Shown one piece after another: positions 55,956 through 64,000 of a DNA stretch of 64,000 nucleotides. Position 1 is the first letter of the stretch, and every line of letters starts with the position of its first letter. The translations under genes and the position numbers were made by a program. The notes beneath the pieces were generated by a model that worked only from the letters and a program-made list of their open reading frames with translations, was not told the origin of the DNA and did no database searches. The stretch is from an uncultured Mucilaginibacter sp. (GTDB lineage Bacteria > Bacteroidota > Bacteroidia > Sphingobacteriales > Sphingobacteriaceae): the NCBI GenBank assembly GCA_903891475.1, contig CAITEP010000021.1, forward strand, positions 62,001-126,000, written 5' to 3'.

Positions 55956-56386
55956 TATATTTAGTCTATAAGTTTTAAACAAACAATTAAATTAAGTTTC
56001 AGAATAGTTAGTATTCTGTCTTTCACTTGATATAAATTCACCCTTGAAATATGTCTAAAGTTAAACAAAAATATTTATACAAATTGCTCTTTTTAGATTA
56101 TTCATAAATATAAATATTAAAATGCGTTGTACATAATTTAGTTCATAATATTGTTGAAATTGTTACAAAACAAACTTTTTTAGTTATAACAACAATAAAA
56201 GAGTAAGTAATTACCATGCTTTTTTTTGGAAGTACGTATATAGGTTTTATAGTGAAATATCAATAAAATAGCTTGGTTTTGTTATTAAGAAATAAAAAAC
56301 ACTTCGGGTTTTGTAAAATTTAGCTAGCTTTATAGTAAAATTTAATTTCTGAAGGAATTTAACTAAGTAAAAACAAGATTGTATTT
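55956..56386. other. 431-base spacer before an oxidoreductase gene
   Basis: AT-rich with no reading frame that I can support. It separates divergent genes and should contain promoters for both. TAGCTTTA at 56325-56332 is a weak -7 candidate for the plus-strand gene. No hairpin seen. Confidence 0.4.
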
Positions 56387-57412
56387 ATGACTGAGATGTC
56401 AAAGCCAATAATAACTGGTATTTTATCGTATGGTATGTCGGGAAGGATATTTCACGCCCCCTTTATAAGTACCAACCCACATTTTAAATTTAGGGCCATC
56501 GTTGAAAGGCATGAAAAGAAAGCCAATGCCAGATACCCCGAAGTTATAAGCTATCAAGCGGTTGATGATTTAATTGCGGATAATGAAATTGAATTGGTAA
56601 TAGTTAATACACCAAATAATACCCATTTTGATTATACGATGCAGGCTTTAAATGCTGGCAAGCATGTATTGCTTGAGAAACCTGCCGCTGCCACCGTTGC
56701 GGAAGTAAAAAAAATTTTCGAATTGGCTCGAAAAGTAAACAGAAATGTAATGGTATACCATAACCGACGTTGGGACAGCGGTTTTTTGTTGATGAAAGAG
56801 GTAATTGAAAGCGGCAAACTGGGCCAACTGATTGAAGTTAGCTTAAGATTTGACAGATATAAACGTGAAATTGGGCCTAAAAAATTTAAAGAAACAGCCA
56901 GCACTCCTGCCAACGGTTTGGTTTACGATTTGGGTTCGCATTTAATTGATAACGCTATTTGTTTATTTGGCAAGCCACTTAGTTTTACCAAAACCGTTGG
57001 TATTTACAGAGAAAATTCGGAAGTTGCCGATTATTTTAATTTTCATATAAAGTTTCCTAATCAACTAAATGTATATTTAACATCGAGCTTACTTACTGCC
57101 GAAAATTTACCAGGTTTTGTTGTACATGGCACAAACGGGAGTTTTGTAAAAGACCGATCAGATGTGCAGGAAAAGCAATTGGATGGCGGTATGATGCCTA
57201 ATGAGCCCGGTTATGGGGTTGAACCTGATGGAAGTGAAGGGAAATTAACCATTATAGATCAATATAACCATAAAATTATAGAATGGTTGAAAGCCCCGTT
57301 GGGCAATTATCCGGGTTTATTTGAAGATGTATATAATACCATACGTTACGCTGCGTTATACCCGGTAACAGAAGAACAGATAACATGGCAATTGGAATTG
57401 TTGGAAGCTTAA
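56387..57412 (+). CDS. Gfo/Idh/MocA-family oxidoreductase
   Basis: A 341-residue NAD(P)-dependent sugar or inositol dehydrogenase type. The Rossmann start is GILSYGMSGRIFHAPFI, with the second motif VIVNTPNNTHFDYTMQAL and the EKP signature LLEKPAAATV; the catalytic-side motif DLGSHLIDNAI follows. GMSGRIFHAPF is typical of the YdgJ/IolW-like branch. It may also be the first gene of a unit with the next gene, 29 bases away. Confidence 0.92.
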   Translation: MTEMSKPIITGILSYGMSGRIFHAPFISTNPHFKFRAIVERHEKKANARYPEVISYQAVDDLIADNEIELVIVNTPNNTHFDYTMQALNAGKHVLLEKPAAATVAEVKKIFELARKVNRNVMVYHNRRWDSGFLLMKEVIESGKLGQLIEVSLRFDRYKREIGPKKFKETASTPANGLVYDLGSHLIDNAICLFGKPLSFTKTVGIYRENSEVADYFNFHIKFPNQLNVYLTSSLLTAENLPGFVVHGTNGSFVKDRSDVQEKQLDGGMMPNEPGYGVEPDGSEGKLTIIDQYNHKIIEWLKAPLGNYPGLFEDVYNTIRYAALYPVTEEQITWQLELLEA

Positions 57413-57441
57413 TATAATTTATAAAATATAAAATAGAACTT

Positions 57442-57927
57442 GTGAAAAAATTACTTTTATTATTTGTAGCACTGATTATGTTTGGTTGCAGTAATGCTCA
57501 AAACTTTACACCACCAGCTACCATACCTCCCTACAAAATTTTAAATACCGATAGTGTAAATATTGGATCGGCTAACTTAAAGAAAAACAAGCCCGTAATG
57601 ATTATTTACTTCTCGCCCGATTGTAGCCATTGCCAGCATCTAATGGATGAGATGAAGCCTCACTTTGAAAAATTAAAAGGGGTGCAGGTGGTAATGATAT
57701 CCTTCGTGCAACTAAAGTCTATCCAAGCTTTTTATAAGACATATGGGTTAAAAAAATATCCTAACTTTATAGTGGGTACAGAAGGTTATACCTATGCTAT
57801 GCAAAAATTTTATCAAATTAAAACAACCCCCTATATAGCTATTTATGATAAAAAAGGAATCCTAACCAAAACTTTTGAAAAAGCGCCTTCCATGGATGAC
57901 TTGATGGCCGTGGTTAGTAAAATTTAA
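57442..57927 (+). CDS. Thioredoxin-fold exported protein
   Basis: A 161-residue exported protein starting with GTG. The signal LLLLFVALIMFGCSNAQ has a Cys that may be lipidated. The active site is CSHC in YFSPDCSHCQHLMDEM, followed by the cis-Pro region KTTPYIAIYD. It resembles the TlpA/ResA-like peroxiredoxin-type reductants. It ends directly before the stop of the convergent transglutaminase gene, with no gap. Confidence 0.88.
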   Translation: MKKLLLLFVALIMFGCSNAQNFTPPATIPPYKILNTDSVNIGSANLKKNKPVMIIYFSPDCSHCQHLMDEMKPHFEKLKGVQVVMISFVQLKSIQAFYKTYGLKKYPNFIVGTEGYTYAMQKFYQIKTTPYIAIYDKKGILTKTFEKAPSMDDLMAVVSKI

Positions 57928-58899
57928 TTATTGCTGTTGCTGCTGTTGTTGGATAATTTCCATATACCGCTGGTAACTGTTTTTAGTAAAATCAGTTACC
58001 TTGGTGGTGGCATGTGCCTCGTTAATAATGGTTTCGTTGTTGTTGTTTAATGCATTTTCATGGTCAACAGAAACAGCCACTTCCAATTTATGGTTTGATG
58101 AGCCTTTATATACCCCTTTAACAGGCGAACAATCGGAAAAATTACGACCTACTGCCAAACGTACATGGTTTTCATTAGCTACGCAGTTATTGGTAGGGTC
58201 AATGCCTAACCAACCATATTCGGGTATGTAGGCTTCGGTCCAGGCATGGGTAGCCCCTTCGCCGCGCATTTCGCTTTTGCTTGAGCATATATAACCGCTC
58301 ACATATCGTGCAGGGATTTGCACCATTCGTAGCATTTCCATCAAAATATGGGCAAAATCCTGACAAACACCCGCTTTTAATTTCCAAATTTCATCAAGCG
58401 TTGTTTCAACAGTAGTAACTCCCTTTATATAATTAAAATTTTCGTAAACATATTTACAAAAGCGCAAAGCAACTTGATAAGGGCCATCATTTTCTACCCA
58501 AATCTGGTTTACAATAGCTCTTAGTTCATCAATGCCTTGAAAATATTCTTGCCGCAAAAAATCAATATAAGGAACAACAAACTGCAGCCTTTTAAGGTCT
58601 TCCCATTGTTGAGAGGGGAATATTTCAGTTTCGGGCAGGCTGCGGTGTTTGGTAGTAACCCATATTTTCGAGTTGATGGTTAAAACTAAATGAGGCTCTC
58701 GGATGGTAAAACTACCAACTTCATTGCCATAATAATCAATATAAGTATCAACCACAGGGTTGCCGCTTATAGTGAGTTCTTGCTTTTGCAATTCCTGATA
58801 TTCGTCCTTTATCGGGAAGAGTATGATTTGGTTGGCACTATCACGTACCGGGCTTTCATAACTATATCTGGTAATATGTTGTATTTCAAATTCGGGCAT
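57928..58899 (-). CDS. Transglutaminase-like protein (amidoligase locus B)
   Basis: A 323-residue cytoplasmic protein with the beta N-domain (FEIQHITRYSYESPV) and triad Cys179 (KAGVCQDFAHI), His218 (GATHAWTEAYIP) and Asp234 (GIDPTNN). The C-terminus carries seven Gln. It lies 77 bases after the alpha-E gene and has its own promoter, so it can be made alone. It is similar in layout to the locus A protein, but sequence and N-terminal domain differ. Confidence 0.9.
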   Translation of the reverse strand: MPEFEIQHITRYSYESPVRDSANQIILFPIKDEYQELQKQELTISGNPVVDTYIDYYGNEVGSFTIREPHLVLTINSKIWVTTKHRSLPETEIFPSQQWEDLKRLQFVVPYIDFLRQEYFQGIDELRAIVNQIWVENDGPYQVALRFCKYVYENFNYIKGVTTVETTLDEIWKLKAGVCQDFAHILMEMLRMVQIPARYVSGYICSSKSEMRGEGATHAWTEAYIPEYGWLGIDPTNNCVANENHVRLAVGRNFSDCSPVKGVYKGSSNHKLEVAVSVDHENALNNNNETIINEAHATTKVTDFTKNSYQRYMEIIQQQQQQQ

Positions 58900-58923
58900 C
58901 TTGTTGTTTTGCGGTTATGATTG

Positions 58924-58952
58924 CAAATATATTTTTACTATGCTAATACCAA
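58924..58952 (-). promoter_or_regulatory. Promoter of the locus B transglutaminase
   Basis: On the minus strand TTG (58950-58952), 18 bases, then TATATTTG (58924-58931), ending 24 bases before the ATG at 58899. Confidence 0.5.
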
Positions 58953-58976
58953 TAATATTTATTTATAAAGGTAGAT

Positions 58977-59912
58977 TTATGAATGGGCAAAGTAATGTTC
59001 ATTCAGCGAATTGCCAATTCCGTAAAGCTCTTTTCTGATTTGACTTAAAAAGATATTAATACCTTCTTGCTCAATACTACTTACCGAACTGTATTTAATT
59101 CGGCTTTGCAGGCGACCAATCTTGAACGACATGTCTCTGAAATCATCATGGTTACTTTCGTTCTTTAGTCTTTCAAAATAACGTTGAATGTTGTTGACCG
59201 AATAGATAACGGAGCGCGGAAAATCGGTATTGAGCACCACTTGCTCTAAAATATTTGAAGCCTCAAAACCTTCACGATAAGTTTTTAAATACAATTCATA
59301 CCCACCTAATGATAGCAATAAATGTTTCCAATAAGTAGTATCTGTCAATAAATCGGGGTTGTCATTAACCGAGCCAAACTTGGTATCCAAAATATCAACT
59401 GATTGTATGGCTCGTTCCAGGTATTTACCTATATTCATAAAGCTACGTCCTTCGCCACGTTCCATGGTAATTTCGGCGGTACCATAATAAAGCATAACTT
59501 GTTTTATCAGAACATCCAATACACCAATCGGGTCTTCGCGCAGCAAGGCTTTTTCAAGTCGGGCATCTTTTACAGTATGATAATATTCATTTAAACATTG
59601 CCATAAATCTTTCGGAATATGCTCTTGTACCCCCCGGGCATTTTCGCGCGCAAGGGTAATGATGTTGAGGATGGAGTTTGAATTGCTTTTACCAACCACC
59701 ATATACTTTAAAACCGATCTGCTGTTGTTTTCGAGCTTTGTAGCTTCCTCCTCGTCCGATCCTGCAAAAATTCGAATCACGGGTTCCCAAGTAAATTCCT
59801 TAATGGTATCCTGCGATGAGGCATAATTTATTTTTAGCATTCGGAGCATACCGTCGCTACGTTCAATGTATCTGCTTAACCAATAAAAACTTGCTGCTAC
59901 CCTACTTAACAT
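58977..59912 (-). CDS. Alpha-E domain protein (amidoligase locus B)
   Basis: A 311-residue, all-helical alpha-E protein, usually found with permuted ATP-grasp ligases. It starts with the family hallmark MLSRVAASFYWLSRYIERSD and continues with a helical bundle (YLERAIQSVDILDTKFG; IQRYFERLKNES). Function is not proven; it is likely a scaffold or substrate-holding partner. In locus A the same domain is fused to the ligase. Its start is 78 bases after the ATP-grasp stop. Confidence 0.92.
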   Translation of the reverse strand: MLSRVAASFYWLSRYIERSDGMLRMLKINYASSQDTIKEFTWEPVIRIFAGSDEEEATKLENNSRSVLKYMVVGKSNSNSILNIITLARENARGVQEHIPKDLWQCLNEYYHTVKDARLEKALLREDPIGVLDVLIKQVMLYYGTAEITMERGEGRSFMNIGKYLERAIQSVDILDTKFGSVNDNPDLLTDTTYWKHLLLSLGGYELYLKTYREGFEASNILEQVVLNTDFPRSVIYSVNNIQRYFERLKNESNHDDFRDMSFKIGRLQSRIKYSSVSSIEQEGINIFLSQIRKELYGIGNSLNEHYFAHS

Positions 59913-59990
59913 GCCTTTAAATTACAATTTACTAAATTTCAATATTTTTGTCTGATAAAATGAGCTAGACGAACTTCTAATTTTTCCTAA

Positions 59991-61439
59991 TTAAGCTAGC
60001 ACCCAGGTGTCTTTACTGCCACCGCCTTGCGAACTATTTACCACTAGCGAGCCCTCTTTCAAAGCTACCCTTGTAAGTCCGCCGGGAACAATTTCAATAC
60101 CATCAGGCCCGAAAAGCGCGTAAGGTCTTAAATCAACCCGGCGTGGATGCAAGCCGCCTTGCATGTAGCAAGGTGCCGCCGAAAGACTGATAGTTGGCTG
60201 TGCAATAAAATTACGCGGATCTTTTAACACTTCCAGTTTGTAATCCTCCATTTCCTTTTCGGTTGCCGCATGCCCCATTAGCATACCATACCCTCCGCTT
60301 CCATTAGTTTTTTTAATCACCATTTTATTCAGGTTGGCAAAAACTTCCTCACGCTCGTCAGTATTTCCTAACTGATAGGTGGGTACATTTTTTAGGAGGG
60401 GCTCCTCATTTAAGTAATAACGTATCATATCTGGCACATAAGTGTAAATAGCCTTATCATCGGCAACACCTGTTCCTACAGCGTTTACTATGGCCACATT
60501 GCCTTTTCTATAAGCACCCATTATACCAGCAACACCTAACATACTGCTAGGATTAAACACCAGTGGGTCGAGGTATTCATCGTCAACCCTTCTGTAAATT
60601 ACATCCACCTGTTGCAGGCCAGTGGTGGTTTTCATATACACTTTGTGGTTATTTACCACTAAGTCGGTCCCTTCTACCAATTCAACACCCATTAACCTGG
60701 CTAGTGTAGTATGCTCAAAATAGGCTGAATTGTAAATACCCGGAGTTAATAGTACAATGGTTGGGTTTGATATTTGCCTTGGCGATAAGGCCAAAAGGTT
60801 TTTGTACAAAATGGTAGGATATTCCGTTACGCTCCTAACCCCACATTTTGGCAATAAATCTGGAAATAATCGTTTTGTAATTTCCCGATTCTCAAGCATA
60901 TAACTTACGCCCGAAGGGGTACGCAGGTTATCTTCTAATACATAGAATGTGCCATCGAAGTCACGTATAAGGTCGATACCCGAAATATGCACATAAATAT
61001 CATAAGGTACCTGCAATTGATACATCTCCCGTAAAAAGTGCGGGCAGGAGTAAATCATATCAATAGGTACGATACCATCTTTTACGATGAACTGGTTGTT
61101 GTAAACATCCTTTAAAAAGAGGTTGAGGGCAGTAAGACGTTGTTTAATCCCTTTTTCAACAAATTCCCACTCGGGCGCGGTGATAATTCTGGGGATAATA
61201 TCGAAGGGGAATATTTTTTCAATGCCTTCGCCACTATTATATACGGTGAAGGTAATACCCTGACTCATGAACAGGCGTTTCGCCAGCTCCTCTTTTTTGT
61301 TGAGGTCATCGGCCGATTCGCCAGAAATATATTCAATCACCTTACGATAATGATCGCGAACCTTTGAATCGGCCCCATACATTTCGTCCCAAACGCCATT
61401 TATGGCCTTATATTTATCAAAATAAGCTGATTCCTGCAT
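59991..61439 (-). CDS. Circularly permuted type 2 ATP-grasp protein (locus B)
   Basis: A 482-residue stand-alone ligase. Segments in order are FDIIPRIITAPEWEFVEKGI, LEDNLRTPSGVSYMLENRE, IVLLTPGIYNSAYFEHTTLA, VIYRRVDDEYLDPLVFN, the Gly-rich nucleotide loop VIKKTNGSGGYGMLMG and PGGLTRVALKEGSLVV, SKDTWVLA. The Gly-rich loop is intact, unlike locus A. It is the first gene of locus B. An amide- or peptide-bond-forming role is inferred from the fold. Confidence 0.93.
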   Translation of the reverse strand: MQESAYFDKYKAINGVWDEMYGADSKVRDHYRKVIEYISGESADDLNKKEELAKRLFMSQGITFTVYNSGEGIEKIFPFDIIPRIITAPEWEFVEKGIKQRLTALNLFLKDVYNNQFIVKDGIVPIDMIYSCPHFLREMYQLQVPYDIYVHISGIDLIRDFDGTFYVLEDNLRTPSGVSYMLENREITKRLFPDLLPKCGVRSVTEYPTILYKNLLALSPRQISNPTIVLLTPGIYNSAYFEHTTLARLMGVELVEGTDLVVNNHKVYMKTTTGLQQVDVIYRRVDDEYLDPLVFNPSSMLGVAGIMGAYRKGNVAIVNAVGTGVADDKAIYTYVPDMIRYYLNEEPLLKNVPTYQLGNTDEREEVFANLNKMVIKKTNGSGGYGMLMGHAATEKEMEDYKLEVLKDPRNFIAQPTISLSAAPCYMQGGLHPRRVDLRPYALFGPDGIEIVPGGLTRVALKEGSLVVNSSQGGGSKDTWVLA

Positions 61440-61787
61440 AAATAAACCTCTTCATTAATAAAATAGATAATCAGTTAATTTAAAAAACGTAATTTAGGAA
61501 GTGTTTTTATATATTAAAGAATATTTTGTTATTTTTTTTGATAAAATTATAAATAAATGCGACTAAACTATTAAATATTGTAATTTAATTATAGAAAGCT
61601 ACTCATTTTTAGCTACTATTTTATAAATAGAACAAAAAACACATTTATTTGTAATTTTTATTAAAACTAATAACTAAAATATAATCATTCTTAAAAATAT
61701 CTATTAAAAATTGATTTTTTTATTCAAATTTTATCCTGAAATCCTAGATATATCCATGTAAATGTATTAAATTTTGGTATTTTTAAA
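61440..61787. other. 348-base AT-rich spacer upstream of locus B
   Basis: Extremely AT-rich, no reading frame worth calling. It must hold the promoter of the ATP-grasp gene and the end of the upstream gene. I found no clean TAnnTTTG and no strong hairpin. Confidence 0.4.
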
Positions 61788-62528
61788 TTAGAATTGACTA
61801 TTTATTTGCTCAAATAACTGATCGCCTTTGGTTCGTAAGCCAACTGCCATGCCTATGGGTGCTTCAAATTGGTCGTTTTTAATGGCTAACATCGCGCCCT
61901 CTATAAACTCGGCTACCGGGATGCCTCCGTGCGATTGGTTTTTGTCTTCCCGACGATCATGACCAAGTTCGGTATCAACAGCAGGTGGAGCAATCTCAAA
62001 AACTTTAACTCCTAGGTTTTTTAATTGATGACGTAAGGAAAGGGTTAATGAATGCATGGCTGCTTTGGTGGCACAATAAACAGGCATAAAAGCGATGGGA
62101 ACAAAAGCTAAACCTGAGGTTATGTTAATTATCGCTGCATTATTGTTTTTAGCCACAATTGGTGCAAAAAGGCTTGCTAAATGTACCGGAGCTATAAAAT
62201 TGGTTTCAACCTCCAAACTTACCCTATCAGTATCGCAAGGTTTGGTTAAATCTGTTGTTAACTGGATTCCCGCATTATTTATAAACAGGTTTAGGTGCGG
62301 ATAATTTTCATGCACCCAAGAAGCCAATTCGAGTCTTTGATTGTTGTTTCCAACATCTGAATGTTTAATAATCATTTCAGGAAATCTTTTTTTGATTGCT
62401 TCTAACCTATTAAGACGCCGGCCAGTAATGATTACCGTATTATTATTTTTTATAAACTCTTCGGCAAAGGCTAAACCTATACCTGAAGTGCCCCCGGTAA
62501 TTAAAATGGTATTTTCTGAAATATTCAT
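61788..62528 (-). CDS. Short-chain dehydrogenase (DltE-like)
   Basis: A 246-residue Rossmann enzyme from ATG 62528 (MNISENTILITGG); the GTG at 62558 is less likely. It has TGGTSGIGLAFAEEF, FINNAGIQ, the Ser-Tyr-Lys site in ITSGLAFVP and VYCATKAAM, and APPAVDTELG. This fits DltE-like SDRs, whose substrates are mostly unknown. NAD or NADP use cannot be fixed by eye. Confidence 0.9.
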   Translation of the reverse strand: MNISENTILITGGTSGIGLAFAEEFIKNNNTVIITGRRLNRLEAIKKRFPEMIIKHSDVGNNNQRLELASWVHENYPHLNLFINNAGIQLTTDLTKPCDTDRVSLEVETNFIAPVHLASLFAPIVAKNNNAAIINITSGLAFVPIAFMPVYCATKAAMHSLTLSLRHQLKNLGVKVFEIAPPAVDTELGHDRREDKNQSHGGIPVAEFIEGAMLAIKNDQFEAPIGMAVGLRTKGDQLFEQINSQF

Positions 62529-62624
62529 TATTAAGTTTTTAACGATTTTTTTAAACACCTAATTTAAAACAAAGTTTGTTTTGAATAGCATTTTAAAAAA
62601 GAAAAACTGGTATAAAAAGATAAG

Positions 62625-63815
62625 CTAAAACCTATGCTTGTTGAATATTTTGACTGTGTTTTTATGGCTGGAATTGACAAGCATTTTTTTGACCCTAGCA
62701 AGCATTTTACCATTATGAGCCCCCTGATGCCCGTTACCAGCAACTGTTGAAACTGTACCATCAGGTGTGATTTTTCTTATCAGGTTGTTATTGGTATCAG
62801 CTACATAAACATTTCCCGCGGCGTCAACAGCTAATCCGGAGGGGCCATTAAAACTCGCGTTAGTACCTTTACCATTGGCTATAATATCAGCCCTGCCACT
62901 ACCAGCAAAGGTACTCACCATACCATCGGGTGTAATTTCGCGTATCAAATTATTTACCCCATCTGCTACATAAATAATGTTTCGCTTATTATCAACGGCT
63001 ACGCTATTAGGGTAATAAAAACTTGCAGTAGCTAGAGAACCATTCGAATTGCCAAAACTTCCACTCCCTGCAAATACGTTGATATTGCCTAAATTATCGC
63101 TTATTAAAATATTGTTGCTTAAGTAATTGGCTATATAAACATTCCCCTTATTGTCGACAGCCACACCAGTAGGGTTATTTATTAAATTGGCAAATCCGGA
63201 GGGACTAGTAGCAAACGTTGTAACAGTGCTATCAGGTGCTATTTTTCTTATTAAATTATTTCCTGCATCGGCAACAAATAAGTTTCCACCTGCATCAATT
63301 GTTATCCCTATTGGTGATGAGAAGGAGGAATGACGCCCAATGCCATTTTCGGCAACAATAGTATCGCCTCCGGCAAAATTTAACACATTGCCCGAACTGG
63401 TAATCTGACGAATCAAATCATTACCTGAATCAGCCACATATAAATTTCCGGCACCATCTATAGCAATTCCGGTAGGCGAATTAAATGAGGCAAGATTATT
63501 TGTACCATTGCTATTCCCCTCATTTCCATTTCCGGCATAAGTACTTACAACACCTCCGGAAGTAATCTTTCGAATCAGGTTATTTCCGTAATCTGCCACA
63601 TATATATTTCCTACACCGTCAACAGCAAGACCAACCGGGCTGTTGAACGATGGCAATGAATCAACCAAACGCAAGCTATCTATTTTTGATGTATCAACAG
63701 GAATTCTTGTAATTTCAGTCGGTTTTGGCAAAATCTCTTTGCATGAATTAAATAGTCCTGCAAGTAGCAAAAGACAGGCAAATTGGTATAAGGATTGCTT
63801 GGTTAAATGCGGCAT
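62625..63815 (-). CDS. Six-blade NHL-repeat lipoprotein
   Basis: A 396-residue lipoprotein (signal ending LFNSC, Cys25). Six NHL-type repeats of about 53 residues each show the pattern SPxGLAVDGxGNIYVADxGNNLIRKI and a VSTYAGNG turn, starting at about residues 56, 109, 163, 217, 267 and 322, so a six-bladed beta-propeller is expected. The last 25 residues (MLARVKKMLVNSSHKNTVK) do not fit any repeat and may be a frameshifted or divergent end. Ligand unknown. Confidence 0.85.
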   Translation of the reverse strand: MPHLTKQSLYQFACLLLLAGLFNSCKEILPKPTEITRIPVDTSKIDSLRLVDSLPSFNSPVGLAVDGVGNIYVADYGNNLIRKITSGGVVSTYAGNGNEGNSNGTNNLASFNSPTGIAIDGAGNLYVADSGNDLIRQITSSGNVLNFAGGDTIVAENGIGRHSSFSSPIGITIDAGGNLFVADAGNNLIRKIAPDSTVTTFATSPSGFANLINNPTGVAVDNKGNVYIANYLSNNILISDNLGNINVFAGSGSFGNSNGSLATASFYYPNSVAVDNKRNIIYVADGVNNLIREITPDGMVSTFAGSGRADIIANGKGTNASFNGPSGLAVDAAGNVYVADTNNNLIRKITPDGTVSTVAGNGHQGAHNGKMLARVKKMLVNSSHKNTVKIFNKHRF

Positions 63816-63940
63816 TTAAATGTTTTTTAACATCATTACTTCATGTGATATGGTACTAATAACGAAGTAAATTAAAATTATTTATAAAAGTAGGTGTTAT
63901 TGATCAAAAAAAATATTTTTTGATTTTAAACCTCATTTGT

Positions 63941-64000
63941 TTATTTGAACCTAATTGCCTTTACCGGAGTAATTTTTGTTACCAGCATAGAGGGACCTAG
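63941..64000 (-). CDS. C-terminal 19 codons of an unidentified gene
   Basis: From the window edge the minus frame reads LGPSMLVTKITPVKAIRFK and stops at TAA (63941-63943), 125 bases upstream of the NHL gene's start. The end with Ile-Arg-Phe-Lys resembles ends of exported beta proteins but is too short to classify. Confidence 0.3.
   Translation of the reverse strand, partial: LGPSMLVTKITPVKAIRFK

Noticed and set aside
57931-57954. Microsatellite-like CAG/CAA repeat coding for the poly-Gln end of the transglutaminase
   Set aside because: Only seven Gln codons and mixed CAA/CAG use. Nothing indicates phase variation.

Overview
The window looks like a chromosome segment from a member of the Bacteroidota, most likely the Sphingobacteriales (Mucilaginibacter/Pedobacter-like). 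The pointers are AT-rich spacers without clear Shine-Dalgarno sequences, several -7 boxes of the Bacteroidota form TAnnTTTG, many short lipoproteins and secreted proteins of unknown role, a type IX secretion plug-like protein, a long Rho with an inserted acidic segment, type 2 OMP decarboxylase and stand-alone PurS. The assignment rests on gene content and promoter style, not on a marker search.

Layout. 1-340: tail of a DUF6252-like protein and a truncated lipoprotein stub. 400-11,800: housekeeping genes (maf, citrate synthase, a DnaQ/GIY-YIG nuclease, pyrF, rho, pssA, purS, an Hpt protein, folK, sppA). 12,000-14,300: a lipoprotein, a PspA-family protein and an acidic partner, forming a probable envelope-stress module. 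14,500-16,850: an AT-rich accessory patch with an orphan FokI-like nuclease carrying homing-endonuclease-associated repeats, a GC-rich hairpin element, a decayed IS1595-type transposon with a frameshifted companion ORF, and a small membrane protein. 16,900-26,900: housekeeping again (SRPBCC protein, miaA, pRiA4b ORF-3-like protein, CCA-adding enzyme, tsaC, GT9, dapD, S4 protein, guaD, OmpH/Skp-like lipoprotein, gyrB). 27,000-28,450: a CoiA-like zinc/nuclease protein and a small gene broken by an amber stop.

28,600-41,900: T9SS plug protein, ABC-F protein, then amidoligase locus A on the minus strand: transglutaminase-DUF2126, ATP-grasp/alpha-E fusion, transglutaminase, with two plus-strand secreted-protein genes lodged inside. 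42,000-44,700: an M16 peptidase pair (one active, one apparently inactive) with a strong terminator. 44,800-50,300: small lipoproteins, membrane proteins, a YwqK/MORN protein and a lipoprotein plus outer-membrane protein pair. 50,600-57,900: a GH3-type adenylating enzyme, lptB, recJ, a metallo-beta-lactamase-fold protein, an orphan receiver protein, an oxidoreductase and a thioredoxin-like lipoprotein. 57,900-61,450: amidoligase locus B with separate ATP-grasp, alpha-E and transglutaminase genes in the same order as in locus A. The end holds a short-chain dehydrogenase, a six-blade NHL lipoprotein and the last 19 codons of another gene.

The most noteworthy system is the pair of amidoligase/transglutaminase loci. 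Together they encode three transglutaminase-fold domains with intact Cys-His-Asp triads, two permuted ATP-grasp ligases, two alpha-E domains and one DUF2126 ligase-like domain. In other bacteria such sets are proposed to make or attach a peptide tag. The substrate is not known, and the Anbu proteasome-like peptidase that sometimes accompanies such sets is not in this window. The second item is the FokI-like nuclease with no methyltransferase beside it.
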